Shown: piece after piece, positions 12,034-27,414 of the stretch | Position numbering within the stretch: the stretch's first letter is position 1 | Layout: each line of letters starts with the position of its first letter | Assembly: GCA_020631735.1 (NCBI GenBank) | Contig: CM036221.1 | Coordinates: forward strand, 17,527,381-17,591,380 | DNA length: 64,000 nt | Direction of reading: 5' to 3' | Source of the DNA: Saccharum officinarum | Lineage: Eukaryota; Streptophyta; Magnoliopsida; Poales; Poaceae | Program-made: the position numbers and the translations under genes | The notes under the pieces: generated by a model | What the model saw: the letters and a program-made list of their open reading frames with translations, nothing else | What the model was told of the DNA's origin: nothing | Database searches by the model: none

Positions 12034-12444
12034 CTCCCTCTTTTACAAATTATAAATTATTTTGATTTTTATTTTGTACATCCATTTTACTGCTCCCTCT
12101 GTCGTAATCTATCATTTTCGGTTTACGTGCCATAAGTTTGACTCGTTTTGTAGAAAATACATGCAACATTTGTATCTTCAAATAAATTTATTAAAAAAAC
12201 TAGATTCAAAGATCTTTCCAATAATATCAATTATGGACCATAAATATTAATATTTTTAATATATATTTTGTCAAAATTGTTTCTCGAGAAACGAAAACGA
12301 CAGATATTTTGGGATAGAGGGAGTATGTATTTAGATATAAATTATAAGTCGCTTTGACTTTTTTTTGGTACATTCATTTTGTTATGCATCTACATATAAT
12401 TGATGAAAAAAGCCAAAGCGACTTATAATTTAAAACGACAGGAG
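12034..12444. mobile_element. Stowaway MITE nested in a second Stowaway MITE
   Basis: The outer element starts CTCCCTCTTTTACAAATTAT and ends with the matching inverse ACGACAGGAG. Its two arms (AAATTATAAATTATTTTGAT and AAAGCGACTTATAATTT) are complementary. Inside it at 12093-12323 lies an independent element starting CTCCCTCTGTCGTAATC and ending GGGATAGAGGGAG. This is a Stowaway-in-Stowaway insertion. Confidence 0.8.
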
Positions 12445-12864
12445 TACAGTAGGAATTAAACTCTAGTATGTGTCGGCATGTATTGCGGAATCTTTTGTAC
12501 TAGTACTAGACTATTTCATAAACATGGTGTCGGTGTTCGGACCCGAGGGGGTCCTAAACCAACTAGTAAATGCTGCGTGTCTCTTTCCTGGATGGTGATG
12601 TAAGGAGAACACACGGGAGTTTATTCTGGTTCGGGCAAAAGAAGGCCCTACGTCCAGCGGGGGGGAGAAGTTTGTATTTCCTTGCACCGAAGTGCTCGTG
12701 TAGGGGTTACAAGCATGCGAGAGAGGGCGTCGAGCCCAAGTCTCAAAGAGAGGAAAAAGAGGACAAGGGTGATTGCTTGAGATATCGATCTCTATCTTGC
12801 GTCTTGCCTGTTGTCTCTTGTATTTCTTCGTTATCCCTCTCCGTTGTAGAACCTTGGTCTGTCC

Positions 12865-12871
12865 TTTTATA
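12865..12871 (-). promoter_or_regulatory. Putative TATA box of the Tat-type LTR
   Basis: The minus strand reads TATAAAA here, followed by AGGAC. It is the only good TATA element in the LTR and lies about 340 bases from the LTR end, a plausible U3/R position. It is used here mainly to orient the element. Confidence 0.5.
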
Positions 12872-13424
12872 GGGCGAGAGGAGGCCAAGACGACGGGGAG
12901 CCTTGAGGTGATGTTTTGTCGATTTCTGTTGAGCTGACCGTAGCGACGTGCTCTGGGAATGGCCGGCCATCCCTGGACACCATGGCGTCGTGGGAGACGA
13001 GACGGCGAAATGATCCAGAGCGTCGTGCCACACCGTCCTTCCCTTACCGTTGAACTGTGCCGAGCGTTGAGGTTGGGTCGAGGCCGGGTCGAGACCGGAT
13101 GGATAAGGCCGAATCCCCGAGATTGCGGAGAACGGGTCTTGTCTTATCCTCCCTCGAGGGTGATCGACGGTAAACAGTGCGCGGTAAGGTGGGTACAGTG
13201 ATCGGCCTCGGAGGCACAGAGGGCGCTAGGCGGTGCATCGGTCGGGGCCCCAAGGAGTGCCCGGCCTGCGGGTGAGGCCGCTGCGAGGCCACAATCGGCC
13301 GCCCCGGGGGGGGCTCGGGTCGCACGGGGTCGAGGCCCTTGGTGCCGATTTCCGGGTAAGCGTCTCTGCTCGATTGTTCTGCATTTCTCGGGGTCCGTTG
13401 GCTGACATTTCTTCTCACTTTGCA

Positions 13425-15330
13425 GGTTAAAGAGGAAGGCGGAGCCGATGGGGCTTACCCCCGTGAAGTCGCTGCGGGCCAGCGCCGTTGTCCTTAAACG
13501 GACGCCGGAGCAGGATGCGGCCTGGGTCCGGCAGGTCGAGGCCGCGAAGGGGCGTCTGCGACAATGGCAGGGGGCAGTGGATGCCATGGCGGTTGCTGGC
13601 CCTGATCCTGCCGTGGAGGGGTCCGAACCGGCGGAGGTGGTGGCGCCCGATGCCGTTGAGGCGGGGCCCAGGTCGTCGGCGATGGCCGAGGCCGCCGTCG
13701 AGGTCGTGACGGGCGAGGCACCCATCCGCAGCGCGGAGCGGGTGGGTGCTGACGTGATCATGGAGGAGGTCACGTCGGCGTCGGGTCAGGAGGCGGCCTC
13801 GGCGAGGGGGTCGCGGCCGCAGCAAGACCCGTCGGCGCAGCGAGCGGGTACGGTGGAGGGCGGGGCGGTCGAGCCCCTGACCGGAGCACCAGAAGAAGAG
13901 GTGTCGGCTTCGGGGGCGCCAACGGTCAAGGCGCGGGTAGCGGAGCCGTCGTCGGTCGAGGCGCCAGCTCCGAAGGCGCCGGCGGTTGAGGGGCCAGTTC
14001 CCCTAGGAGGACAGGCACCCATGACCGTGGACCTTACCCTCAACGACACCCCCCTGGACAAAGGGAAACAAGTGATGGGGGTTGAGAGGGGCGAGGCCGT
14101 GGATCAGGCCGGTGCCTCGACGGCCGTTGGAGAGGCGGGAACTACGGGCGAGGCTGGTCCTTTCGCGGGACCGGGAGACACCCCGGCCGGGTCGTCGTCG
14201 TCATGGCCTGACATCGCCACGCTGGCGATAGCGCGGGCAGAGACAGAGATACCGAGGTGGGGGGGCCATCTCTCCAGTTTAGGGACGCCGCGAACCCCGA
14301 CGCCGAGCCCGTCTTCGTCCTGAACGACAAAGACGAAGTGCACCGATGGGAGTATCTCGAGGGCGTCCGCCGGCACCTTGATCGGTTGCTCGGAGTGGTG
14401 TCCGAGGCCGTGCGGAGTACGCGGGATGCCACCGAGGTATGATCGACCCGTCGTCTTTCCGTGGTTTTCTTGGTGTCTTTTTCCCTCGGCTTTTTAACCT
14501 TTTCGGTTTTTTCGGATTGCGTTCAGGAGCTGAAGGAGTACTCCCGCCGCAAGTCACTCTTCATCCGGGATGAGAGTGGCGTGTGGGCCGCGCTGTCTCA
14601 GCAACGGGTCCTGGTCGAGGAGGCCCAGAAACGGCTTTCCGATCGGAACGCCGAAATGGCTGAGCTGCGCGTCGCGTACGCGGTGGTGAAAGAGGAGGCG
14701 ATGCAGGCTTGGGCGGCCGAAGCCGTGATGCGTACTGACATGGACAAGGCTCGGGAGGAGGCTGCCCAGGCCCGCAGAGATCTCGAGCCCCTGTCGGCAC
14801 GGGTGAAGGAGCTCGAGGAGGATGTCTCCTAGGTTAGCCATCAGTGCGACGCCCTCAACGTCGAGGTCGAGCAGGCCGCCGCTCGTTCTGATGCTCTGAA
14901 GGACGAGGTCACGACGCTGAAGGGAGCCGTCCAAGTGAAGGACGCAGCTCTCGAGGCTGCTCGGCAAGAGATCGAGGCGCTAAAGGCGACCGTCAGTAAC
15001 AAGGACAGCGCCCTCCGAGGGCTCGAGCGGACGTGCGGGGGGCTTCGCGACGAGGTCGTGGGCCTGCAGACCCATATCGAGGGTAAGTGTGATTGTTACG
15101 GCCACGACGTTGAGGGCCTCGCGTTGGGTGTTAATTTGTTTGTCGTGTTTCAGAGCTGGAGAGGGAGAATCGAGATGCCCAATCTTCTGCCAACTCCTTC
15201 TAGAGCCTCCTCGAAGCCGAGATCCGGAGGACCCAGCTGCTCCAGGGCGCGATCACGACCGTGTGTGACGGCCTGGGGTCGAGCCCGATGCCGACACCGG
15301 GGAAGATGTGGATATCCCCGTACTGTTGGT
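13425..15330 (+). pseudogene. Tat-element antisense extra ORF (coiled-coil protein), degenerate
   Basis: A GC-rich multi-exon frame with no cellular homologue recognised. An intron-like stretch at about 13352-13424 (GTAAGC to TTTGCAG) precedes the first block. Block 1 (ATG at 13448) encodes an Ala/Val/Pro/Glu-rich low-complexity region. It shifts frame near a run of seven G at about 14258-14264 and continues to a GAG/GTATGA donor at 14432. Block 2 after TTCAG at about 14526 is a strongly heptad-like coiled coil (residues such as VKELEEDVS) interrupted by an in-frame TAG at 14830-14832. The same frame resumes and runs to a GTAAGT donor near 15082. Block 3 starts after TTTCAG near 15153 and has another stop. 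Coiled-coil proteins of this type are known from grass gypsy elements. The function is unknown, and this copy cannot make a full protein. Confidence 0.6.
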
Positions 15331-15653
15331 ACCGACGCATGGAAAAACAAGACATGTGTACCCTCTTGTATATTTCATTCATCGCACATGTCAATTAATT
15401 AATATAAAAGAAAACTCCTCCCATCTTGAAGGATGTTCACACAATCCTCATCAATAATTCAAATTCGAACCATCGTCGAGCCATGAAACATGCTGTGATG
15501 GATGAAGAATGAAGCACACGCTGACACGCGCAAGAAAAAGAAAAAAAATAGGACAAGCGTGTGGGTCCCGCGGACAAGTATGGAGGAGCAACCCTAGGCA
15601 AGGCAAAGGCAAAGGCAAAAAAAAAAAAAGGCGTGCGGGGCCAACGGCACGCC
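15331..15653. other. Upstream region of the LOG gene
   Basis: AT-rich then A-rich sequence between the Tat remnant and the TATA box; it would hold the proximal promoter. If the remnant boundary is right, only about 320 bases of unique DNA remain upstream of the TATA box, so the retrotransposon sits almost against the promoter. Confidence 0.5.
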
Positions 15654-15660
15654 TATAAAT
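15654..15660 (+). promoter_or_regulatory. TATA box of the LOG gene
   Basis: TATAAAT follows GCACGCC and precedes a CT-rich leader (CCTCCTCAAGACTCCCTCTC). Transcription would start near 15685-15690, giving a 5' UTR of about 240 bases to the ATG at 15930. Spacing and composition fit a plant promoter; there is no direct proof. Confidence 0.65.
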
Positions 15661-15929
15661 CGGAGGAGGGGAGACGTGCCTCCCGGCCCCTCCTCAAGAC
15701 TCCCTCTCCCTCCTGCAGCCACCACGCAGCAACGACCGCTCGGCCGCCGCCACTGCTCTCTCAACCGCCGGCCCGCGTCGCGCATCTCCTCCCGGCCCCA
15801 ACAGCAACAACCCGCCGCTACCGCCACCCGCACGTTCAGGGCCGCCGGTCGATCGGGAGCAGCAGATCGCTACTGGGACCTAGCTAGCTAGTACTAGTAG
15901 TCGCTCGCTGCGCGTCCCGTGCCGTCGCC

Positions 15930-19025
<3,096 letters not shown>

Positions 19026-19638
19026 TGATCCATCTCACCTTCCAGCCTCACCCTGCTGCGTCATATCTCAGTGTCACATACATATATACATATATATTAT
19101 ATATAACTAACCTAGCCTGCCACAAATATTTTGTTCATCTGCTAAGTCCTAACTAAAGGGTAATTCTTGGAAGGAATCAAGGGGACACCAGCGTGCTGTG
19201 CTGGTGACCTCTATTCTATGTGCTGGCGTTTTGGTGGTAGCATAGCAGTATGATTAGCAGTCCAGTGCCGTAGATCTTGCTTTTCTAGAATGATGAGTAC
19301 TAGCAAGCAGTCCAGTCACCAGTGCTGTAGACATCTTATTTTGTTATATATACTCCGTACTTGATAATTATTGTCATCGAAGCTATAGCCAGGTAGTAGC
19401 AAGTAGTGATGCGTCTCCATGGTGTTTGGGTCTTTGCTGAATTTTGTATTGCACGTGGTGTTAGTTATGCTGCGTGGCGTGCGTGTCCATTTCCATCCTG
19501 ATTGGGCGCAACGGTTTCTAACGAGCTCCAGCTGCTGTGATTGCGCTTGTATTTGCACACGCATGATTGATCATGTGCCTCATATATTGGGCTTGCCAGA
19601 TACTCCTAACCATGTGCTTGCGTGGCGTGATTGGTAGT
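19026..19638. other. LOG 3' UTR and downstream flank
   Basis: Unique-looking sequence after the LOG stop, with a partial internal repeat (GCAGTCCAGT at 19258 and 19310). The polyadenylation site was not pinpointed. The flank ends where gypsy LTR sequence begins. Confidence 0.5.
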
Positions 19639-22600
19639 ATGTTCTTGCATTATCCTCGGATAAATGTCACTGAACCTCCTAATTATGATGGCCCACATGT
19701 ACCCGTCATTGTTATAATGACATCTGACAGCCGTACTTATGTTCCTCGTAACTTAAAAGGCCTGCTTTTCCTCCGAACAGGATCCAATCACAGGAATATT
19801 GCAATATTACAACAGTTTATTCAAAATACCATCAGAGTAAAGTAGCGGAAGTCTTACAATAACTTAAAGTTTACAAACCACAGTTTCCAAACTTCAAACC
19901 TTATGTAATATTATTACAAACCGGTAGTAGAGAAGTATCAGTAGTAACTTTATTACAGTCACACAAACGAAGTGCCTTGTCCAGAGGCCACACAGTCTAC
20001 TCGTCGTCACTTTCTTCAGCCACAACGGTCATGCAACAAGGCTCAAAGCAGACTTGTTCATGAACCGCACCTGCAACAAGGGTTTAACAAACCCTGAGTA
20101 CGAGAGTACTCAAGAAGACTTACCCGACTAGAAAAAGACTCCAAGGGCATGCTAGCTTTAGGGAATCAAGGTACGGGTATTCAAGGATCAAAATTTCTTT
20201 TGCAGAAAAGCTTACTAAAGTAAGTCCTTACCTTCATTATTTTACTTTTACCATTGATGGTTCATTAACCAATTCCATGTAATCCTAATCTAGATCAAAT
20301 TAATTCTCATCCAGATTCTTTTTTATTCTTTCTTTCAATTCCAGTTCTTAACTACGATGTTGGTGCAAGGCCACGACTCCTTTCTCGTGGAGCAACGACG
20401 ATTTGAACCACTTCATTTACCCAGCTGGGGATTCCTAACCACACGACATATGTAGAACCGAATCTTACATATATCAACTCTTATCCGAGTAACCCAAAAC
20501 CAGAACGTGTCCATCGCCACCCGAGAGCACAGTATTCCTCCAATCTAGCCCTTGGCCACGAGGGTACACACTACTCTCGTCATCTCTCCACTCCCAGTGC
20601 GAGGTTAGATGTTCTCGTAATGGAATAGTCGAAGTAAGGCTTACCCGACATGGGTACATGGCTAGTACTAATAAAAACTCCATGTCGCGAGGGCTAACAA
20701 CGTATGATCCTTAACTGATAAGGCGGAAACATTACATTGAGACTCCTTTCTTAATGCAATTTAGCAGTGGCCAAACCACCCGCCCGATCTCACAAGTTTA
20801 TTCTCATATTTCAATATATTATCAAGTATGCCATCATGGCCATGTAAACATTCATTTAAAAAGCTTAACTCATTAAGCATGGCGAAGCATACTACGCATT
20901 TTCAGTAAAACATGTATCAAGAGTGATATCACAATAATCAAGGATGACAATGCAACAATTGGGTTATCACTCAACTCCTAATTACTTAATGCAGTAAACC
21001 CTAGTATAAATAATAAAGATTTGTAAAACTCAAGGTAGGTTTAAATGCACCGGGGCTTGCCTTGCTCTGACGCGATGACTGACTCGGACTCGAAGACTCC
21101 GACTTCCGGTCCGGAACCCATCGACAATAACTCTTCTCCGAAGACTTGCTCGCCAACTTCGACTTCTTCGAAAGCGGGAACTACACGAGTATAAAACATG
21201 TCTCAACATGATGCGGTGATAAACATGATGATTGACGATGATATGCCACGGTTTACGACTTGAGCACAACTTTCCTTCGCGGTACAGTCGCAAAACAGTA
21301 AAACCTACTAATTAAAAGCGATAACTTAAGCGATACTAACGTTTCTTACCAAACATGTTACTAACGAGCTCAATCATGAAATTAAGATGCCAATGATCAC
21401 CAAGAATTAGTGACCCAAGGTCATCACTCAATCAAAAAGACACACAAAACTTAAAGTTAACAATTTAACAAGTATTTAAACATTTAATTAATTAGGGCAT
21501 AATTAATATTAGATCAAACTTCATCTAATTGAGCTTAAACTTTTTCTATGGGTTAATCATGGCCTAAAATAGCGTTAGAATAAATTTCATGATTTTTGGG
21601 TTAATAATTTAATTACTAAAATTCATGGAAGTTGTATTTAATATTTAATTGAACTAATTAATAAACTTGCAAAAAGTAATCCAATTTAGCATTTAATATT
21701 TTTTCTAAGTAGTTTACATCTTGAAAAGCTTACACAAAAATTTTCACTAATTTTGGAGCTCTACAGAATTTTTAATGAAATAAACAAATACTATTACTAT
21801 TCATATTTTTGAAAAAGAAAAACAAAATTCCCGATCGGACCGTTTCCTTGCTTTCTCTCTCTGGCTCGGCCTGGCTACGCGGCCTACCCGTGCGCTCGCG
21901 CCCACACCCGCGCGGCCCAGCCACGCGCTCGGCCCAGCAACGCGGCCCGCTCGCTTTCACTCACTGACGCGACGGTCCCGCTTGTCATCTTCCTCCTCTC
22001 TCCTTCTCGCTCTTCCGCGGCTCGGCCATGACCGCACGACGGCCGGCCGGCGACCACGACACCGGTGACCTCATCCCGACCAACCAACCCGACTAACATG
22101 ATGAACACACTCCCGCGTACACCCTCAGACATCACTCACAACCTCTGACCCCCGGAGGTAGTACCTCACCGGCCATGGCGGCACGGTGGTCGCAGTTCGC
22201 GGCACGCCGACGCCACAAGCCGGTAGCGTCTAAATTGAAGGCATAATGAGCAACAACAGCTCACCGCGAGTGCAGCGAAAGTAACCAGCAGGCGATGAGA
22301 GGCGGTGGAGGCGGCTGGCCACGACGAGGTGGACTACGGCGGCCGGAGTTGGCACGGGAAATGGTGGTGCGGTGATTTGGACAAGAAAAAGGCTTGAACA
22401 GTTGAACCACGAGGTGCACGAGGGCAAGACGAACGTGATGGTGCGGTTTGTGTGGCTGGTGGCGGCTAAATGGCGGCAGCAGCGAGCGGCGGAGCTAAGC
22501 GGCGGCGGCGGTAAAAACAGGGAAGAAAATGGCTCACGGTGAACTCGGGCTATATATAGGGCGACGGTCACGGTGATGGTCACTGAAAGACGCGAGACGT

Positions 22601-23754
22601 CGCGCTGGCGGTCCTGGCGCGCGCGAGAAGGTCCTAGACGCCGCCCGGCGGCTCGCCGGTGCCCATGCCGCGCGGTTCCCGGCGGTGATTGGTCGGCTAC
22701 TGTAGCTCCCCCAACTTTTGTAAATTCAAACTGTTTTCTCAAATTACTCTCAAAATCATGTAGCAACTTGAAAAATTCCCAAGATATGAAATCTTCAGAA
22801 TTTCAAGCTCTACAAGTTTTGTATTGAATACTTTTTCAAATTCTAACTGGATTTTTAAATTTGAGTTTAAATTCAAAAGGGGACACTTTTTGGAAATTTG
22901 GTAATTTAGAAATTACTTTAGATTTTATATTGAAACTTCAAAAACTCCAAACACCAAAGTTGTACATATAGCCAAGACCTACAACTTTGCTACTCAAACC
23001 ATTTTTAAATTCTGCCTCCATTTTGAAATTTGAGTTTGGGGGATAAAATGGGTCAAATTTGAAATTTGCTTCTTTTCAAAATTGCTCCACAATTTTCACT
23101 AAAACTTTGAAAACTCAAAACACCAAAGTTGTAGCCCTTGAAAAGTTCTACAAACTTGGTTTTAAACTTTTTCCCAAATTTTACTTAGATTTTGAATTAT
23201 TTCAAAAGGGGTAAAATAGGGTTTTGGATTTTAGGGTTTTCAGAGGAATTTTCAATTGAAATTTGTTGCTACCTTAATTGGTGATTATTTAATGATCAAA
23301 CCATCATCCAAGGGCATCATTTAGTCAATTAACACATAGTTGACCAAATGCCACTCTTGGTTGACTAATTTAGCTTTTGAAAATCTTTTATTATTTTCCC
23401 AAATTTGAATTCAAATTCGAATCGAAAAACTCGCGACAAGTTTTTAGATTCCAATTCAAACTCAAACTTTGAGCTTCATTTTACGTGTTGTACTTGAGTT
23501 CATACCCTACACTTGACACTAGTGTGTAACACAGTCACACACCTCAAATTACGCAGGGCATGGACTAAGTATTTGCGGTGACATTCGAAATTAGGGTTTT
23601 CGGTTCGGATCACACCACTGAGAAGCTCGTCCAACCTAGAAAGGTAAACTCATTTTAGTTAATGCATAAAAGGGTTGACCTAATCATGGATGCTTTGCGA
23701 TGCAATATGATGACATGGCAGGTGAATTAGCAACTATAACACCCGGGTGTTACA
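19639..23754 (-). mobile_element. 3' LTR of the minus-strand chromovirus
   Basis: The right end, GGGTGTTACA, is the inverse of the usual TGTAACACCC LTR start and abuts the polypurine tract. It lies in a perfect 16-base palindrome (TAACACCCGGGTGTTA, 23737-23752). The left end is uncertain; TGTTCTTGCATT at 19639 is proposed because it gives a TG/CA pair and a 4.1-kb length. Interior open frames (for example the GC-rich part 21840-22700) are U3-type sequence, not genes. Confidence 0.65.
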
Positions 23755-23769
23755 GCCCTTCCCCTTAAA
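23755..23769 (-). other. Polypurine tract of the minus-strand chromovirus
   Basis: The minus strand reads CTTTAAGGGGAAGGGC directly before the LTR start. This is the expected primer site for plus-strand synthesis and fixes the LTR boundary. Confidence 0.8.
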
Positions 23770-23925
23770 GAAATCTCGTCCCGAGATTTAAAGCCTTGAG
23801 TTAAGTAATGGAAAAGAAAACGTGTCAAGCAAACACGTTCAGAACTTGTCTACAAAACAGGTAGGGGTTTCTGCATTACAAAAATTTGAAAAGGACATGT
23901 TGCAATTTAAAGAAGAAATTGCAAC

Positions 23926-26900
23926 CTAGATAGAAGCAAAGAACTCGGGGAAATTCTCCAACAGAAAATCTTCCGATTCCCACGTGGCTTCTTCTTCTGA
24001 ATGTTGATCCCATTGTATCTTGTACCATTTGATTGTTATACTTCAGGTAACACGATCCTTTCGATCCAAAACTCGGACAGGATATTCAGAATAAGTCAAA
24101 TCTGGCTCAAGTTCAACTCCTTCAACATCAATAACTTGATTAGGCACTTGAAGACACTTCTTCAATTGCGATACATGAAATACATTGTGCACGATCGACA
24201 ATTGTTCAGGCAACTTTAATCTATATGTCACCTTTCCACATTTTTCAATGATTTGGAATGGTCCAATATAACGTGGTGCGAGTTTACCCTTGACTCCAAA
24301 TCGAGTAACTCCTTTCCTAGGTGGCACTTTCAGATAAACATAATCTCCCACTTTAAACATCAAGGGTCTACGCCTTTTGTTAGCATAACTCTTCTATCGA
24401 GACTGAGCAACTTATAAACTCTTTTGAATCTATTTGACTTTTTCTTCTGTTTTCTTCACCAGATCCACTCCATAAAACCATCTTTCTCCTGGTTCTGACC
24501 AGTTCAACGGAGTTTTGCATCTACGGCCATACAATGCTTCAAACGGTGCCATTTTGATACTCTCTTGATAACTATTATTATAGGAGAATTCTGCTAATGG
24601 TAAACATTCATCCCATTGATCTTGATAAGTGAGTGCATAAGATCTTAACATATCTTCTAGAATTTGATTTACTCTTTCAGTCTGTCCCCAGTTTGCGGGT
24701 GATAAGCTGTGCTGTAAAGAAGTTTAGTACCTAATGACTTTTGAAATTGTTTCCAAAATTGCGAAACAAACTGAGTACCTCTGTCAGTAACAATTGTTTT
24801 GGGTATTCCATGCAAACTCATGATTCGGACAACATATATTTTGGCATATCTGGATGCTCTATAGTTAGTCTTCACATGTACAAAGTGAGCTGATTTAGTC
24901 AACCGATCCACAATAACCCAAATTGAATCAAAGCCTCTTGAGGTCTTGGGTAAACCAGTAATGAAATCTATACTGATATCTTCCCACTTCTAAGATGGAA
25001 TGGGTAAGGATTGTAACATTCCTGCCGACTTCAAATGTTCAACCTTCACTCTACGACAAGTGTCACATCTGGCAACATACTTAGCAATCTCAATTTTCAT
25101 TTTAGTCCACCAGAATCTCTGTTTTAAATCCTGATACATCTTATTACTCCTTGGATGGATAGAAAACCTTGTATTATGTGCTTCATCAATAATGAGCTGT
25201 CGTAACTCTAGAACTTTTGGTACCACTAACCGGTTCTTGAACCACAACACATCAGTATCATCAATACTGAAATCTGTCTGTTGACCTGTTCTAACTTTTT
25301 CTTTGATGTGGGCTATACCGGAATTCTTTCTCTAAGCAGATATAATCTAATCTTTAATTGTTAATTCCACAGTGACATTGGTTAATTGACCTTGCTAGAC
25401 TATTCTAATATTCAATTTTTCCAAGTCGTAACACAAACTATAATCCATTGGCTTCACAGTCATACAATTGCAATGATTCTTTCTACTAAGTGCATCAACT
25501 ACAACATTTGCTTTTCCAGGATGATAGTGCACTTCTAGATCATAATCCTTTATTAACTCAAGCCATCTTCTTTGCCTCATATTCAGTTCTGACTGAGTAA
25601 AGATATACTTCAAGCTTTTATGATCTGTATAAATGTGGCAAGTATTACCTAACAAGTAATGACGCCAGTTTTTCAGTGCATGGACCATAGCTGCTAATTC
25701 AAGATCATGAGTTGGATAATGCTCTTCGTGATGCTTCAACTGTATTGAGGCATAAGCAATAACTCTGTCTTCTTGCATTAATACACAACCAAGGCAATAC
25801 CAGAGGCATCACAGTATACATCAAATGGCTTTTCTATATCTAGCTGTGCTAAAACTGGAGCGGTTGTCAGTGACTTCTTTAGAATTCTAAATGCCTTCTC
25901 ACATTCTGGAGACCAGATGAATTTGGTTTGATTTTTTAACAACTCCGTGATTGGCTTGGCTACCTTTGAAAAGTCAGGTATGAATCGATGGTAATAACCC
26001 ACCATTCTCAGAAAACTTCGAACTTCATGAACTGAGATTGGGGGTTTCCAATTCAAGATATCTTTCACCTTACTAGGATCAACTGCTACTCCCTCAGCTG
26101 ACAACACATGTCCTAAGAATTGTACTTCCTTTAACCAAAACTCACATTTACTAAACTTGGCATACAGTTGATGATCTCTCAGATGAGTCAGAACAACTCT
26201 AAGGTGCTCAACATGCTCTTCTTCACTTTTGGAGTATACCATAATATCATCAATAAAGACAACCATAAACTTGTCAAGCTTTGGCATGAAAATTGAGTTC
26301 ATCAAATACATGAAATATGCCGGTGCATTAGTGAGGCCAAAAGACATAACTAGATACTCATACAATCCATATCTGGTAGTGAATGCAGTCTTTGGAATAT
26401 CTTCCGGTTAGATCTTGATTTGATGGTACCCCGATCGAAGATCGATCTTTAAAAATACCTTTGCCCCCGCAAGTTGATCAAAAAGTATATCAATGCGCGG
26501 CAACGGGTATTTGTTCTTAATGGTTACTTCATTCAACGGACGATAGTCAACACACATCCTTAAAGTCTGATCCTTCTTCTTAACAAAAAGAGCTGGACAT
26601 CCCACGTGTGATAAACTGGGTTTGATGAAACCTTTTTCAAGCAACTCTTGCAATTGAACCTTGAGTTCGACCAATTCATTTGGTGGCATTCTATAAGCTC
26701 TCCTGGATATCAAGGCAGTACCAGGTTTTAACTCAATTACAAATTCTACTTCTCTGTCTGGTGGCAAACCAGGTAGATCATCTGGAAACATATCTGAAAA
26801 TTCATATACTACGGTATATCACAAATTTCTTTCACTGAAGTTGCACATATCCTCTCAACTGCTCTCTTTGGAATAGGAAGTTGGATAAGAAAATGAGATT

Positions 26901-27414
26901 TATTATTGGCAAGTTCAACCTTATAGTTCTGTGCAGTGCATCTATAATAGCTCCTCGTTGGTACATCCAATTCATACCCAGGATTACATCTATATCCTGT
27001 TTCTAATATTATCATTGAGGTAGGAAATATATGCCCACCTAACTCTATAGGTACTTCGCGTACCATCTCCTTAGTACACAGTCGTCCCTCGGGTGACTGA
27101 ATAAAGAATTTCTCTTATGTTCCCATAATTGGAATGTCATGCTTTGTAACAAAGGTGCGATTTATGAATGTATGTGATGCACGAGAATGAAATAACAGTA
27201 CTGCTGGATGATTAGCAACAGGGAACATACCCATCATAACAGGTTCTCCCTCAGGAATTGCACTTGCTTGGGTGTAGAATACGCGTCCCGTCTTCTTCTT
27301 TTCACCTTTACCCTTCTGGACATTCAAATTATTATTCTTACTCTGAGGCTGTTGTTGTGGTACAGGAGCTCTTGGATAATTGGGGTTGTACTGCCTTGGA
27401 TACGGGCAGTTGAA
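23926..27414 (-). pseudogene. gag end-pol polyprotein of the minus-strand chromovirus, broken
   Basis: In order along the minus strand: a gag linker after the last knuckle cysteine (27414-27330), a protease segment with an altered active site (HSRASHTFI where the family has DSGA), and RT with the [11 protein letters not shown] active site near 26260. RNase H follows (VYCDAS, near 25800), then the integrase zinc module (26 residues before CDTCRRVK), the DDE core (TDRGTQFVSQF) and a chromodomain ending near 23926. At least three frame changes occur: between 27066 and 26791, near 25778, and between 24911 and 24651. Several stop codons are also present, including in RT near 26408 and in the chromodomain near 24040. 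It is therefore a dead copy. The altered protease aspartate is an extra sign of decay. Confidence 0.9.

Larger units (their letters stand above)
12528..15330 (-). mobile_element. Tat-type Ty3/gypsy remnant: LTR end plus antisense extra ORF
   Basis: The left end, TGTCGGTGTTCGGACCCGAG, is the inverse of a typical Tat-lineage LTR end (GGTCCGAACACCGACA). A TATA box on the minus strand (12865-12871) agrees that the LTR is read leftwards. To its right lies a plus-strand coiled-coil reading frame, antisense to the element. That is the arrangement known for Tat/Ogre/Grande-lineage elements, which carry an extra antisense ORF between pol and the 3' LTR. No pol sequence is present; the element is cut off near 15330, just before the LOG promoter. 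The inner LTR boundary was not located. Confidence 0.65.
19639..27410 (-). mobile_element. Ty3/gypsy chromovirus (Tekay/Del-like), decayed and 5'-truncated
   Basis: Read on the minus strand, the element runs from the gag zinc knuckle at 27410 through protease, reverse transcriptase, RNase H, integrase and chromodomain to a polypurine tract and 3' LTR at the left. Its 5' LTR and almost all of gag are absent: the sequence stops within the CCHC knuckle, where copia LTR begins at 27411. The 3' LTR is about 4.1 kb, as in the Tekay-like element at 29246-40481, but the two are not close relatives by sequence. Element order and the C-terminal chromodomain place it in the chromovirus group. Confidence 0.85.

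Noticed and set aside
13144..13825. Long minus-strand frames opposite the Tat-type extra ORF
   Set aside because: They are shadows produced by GC-rich codons of the plus-strand frame; the plus strand has the splice-like boundaries and coiled-coil pattern.
22230..22766. 178-codon minus-strand frame
   Set aside because: It sits in the LTR of the minus-strand chromovirus in a short GC-rich patch, with no domain.
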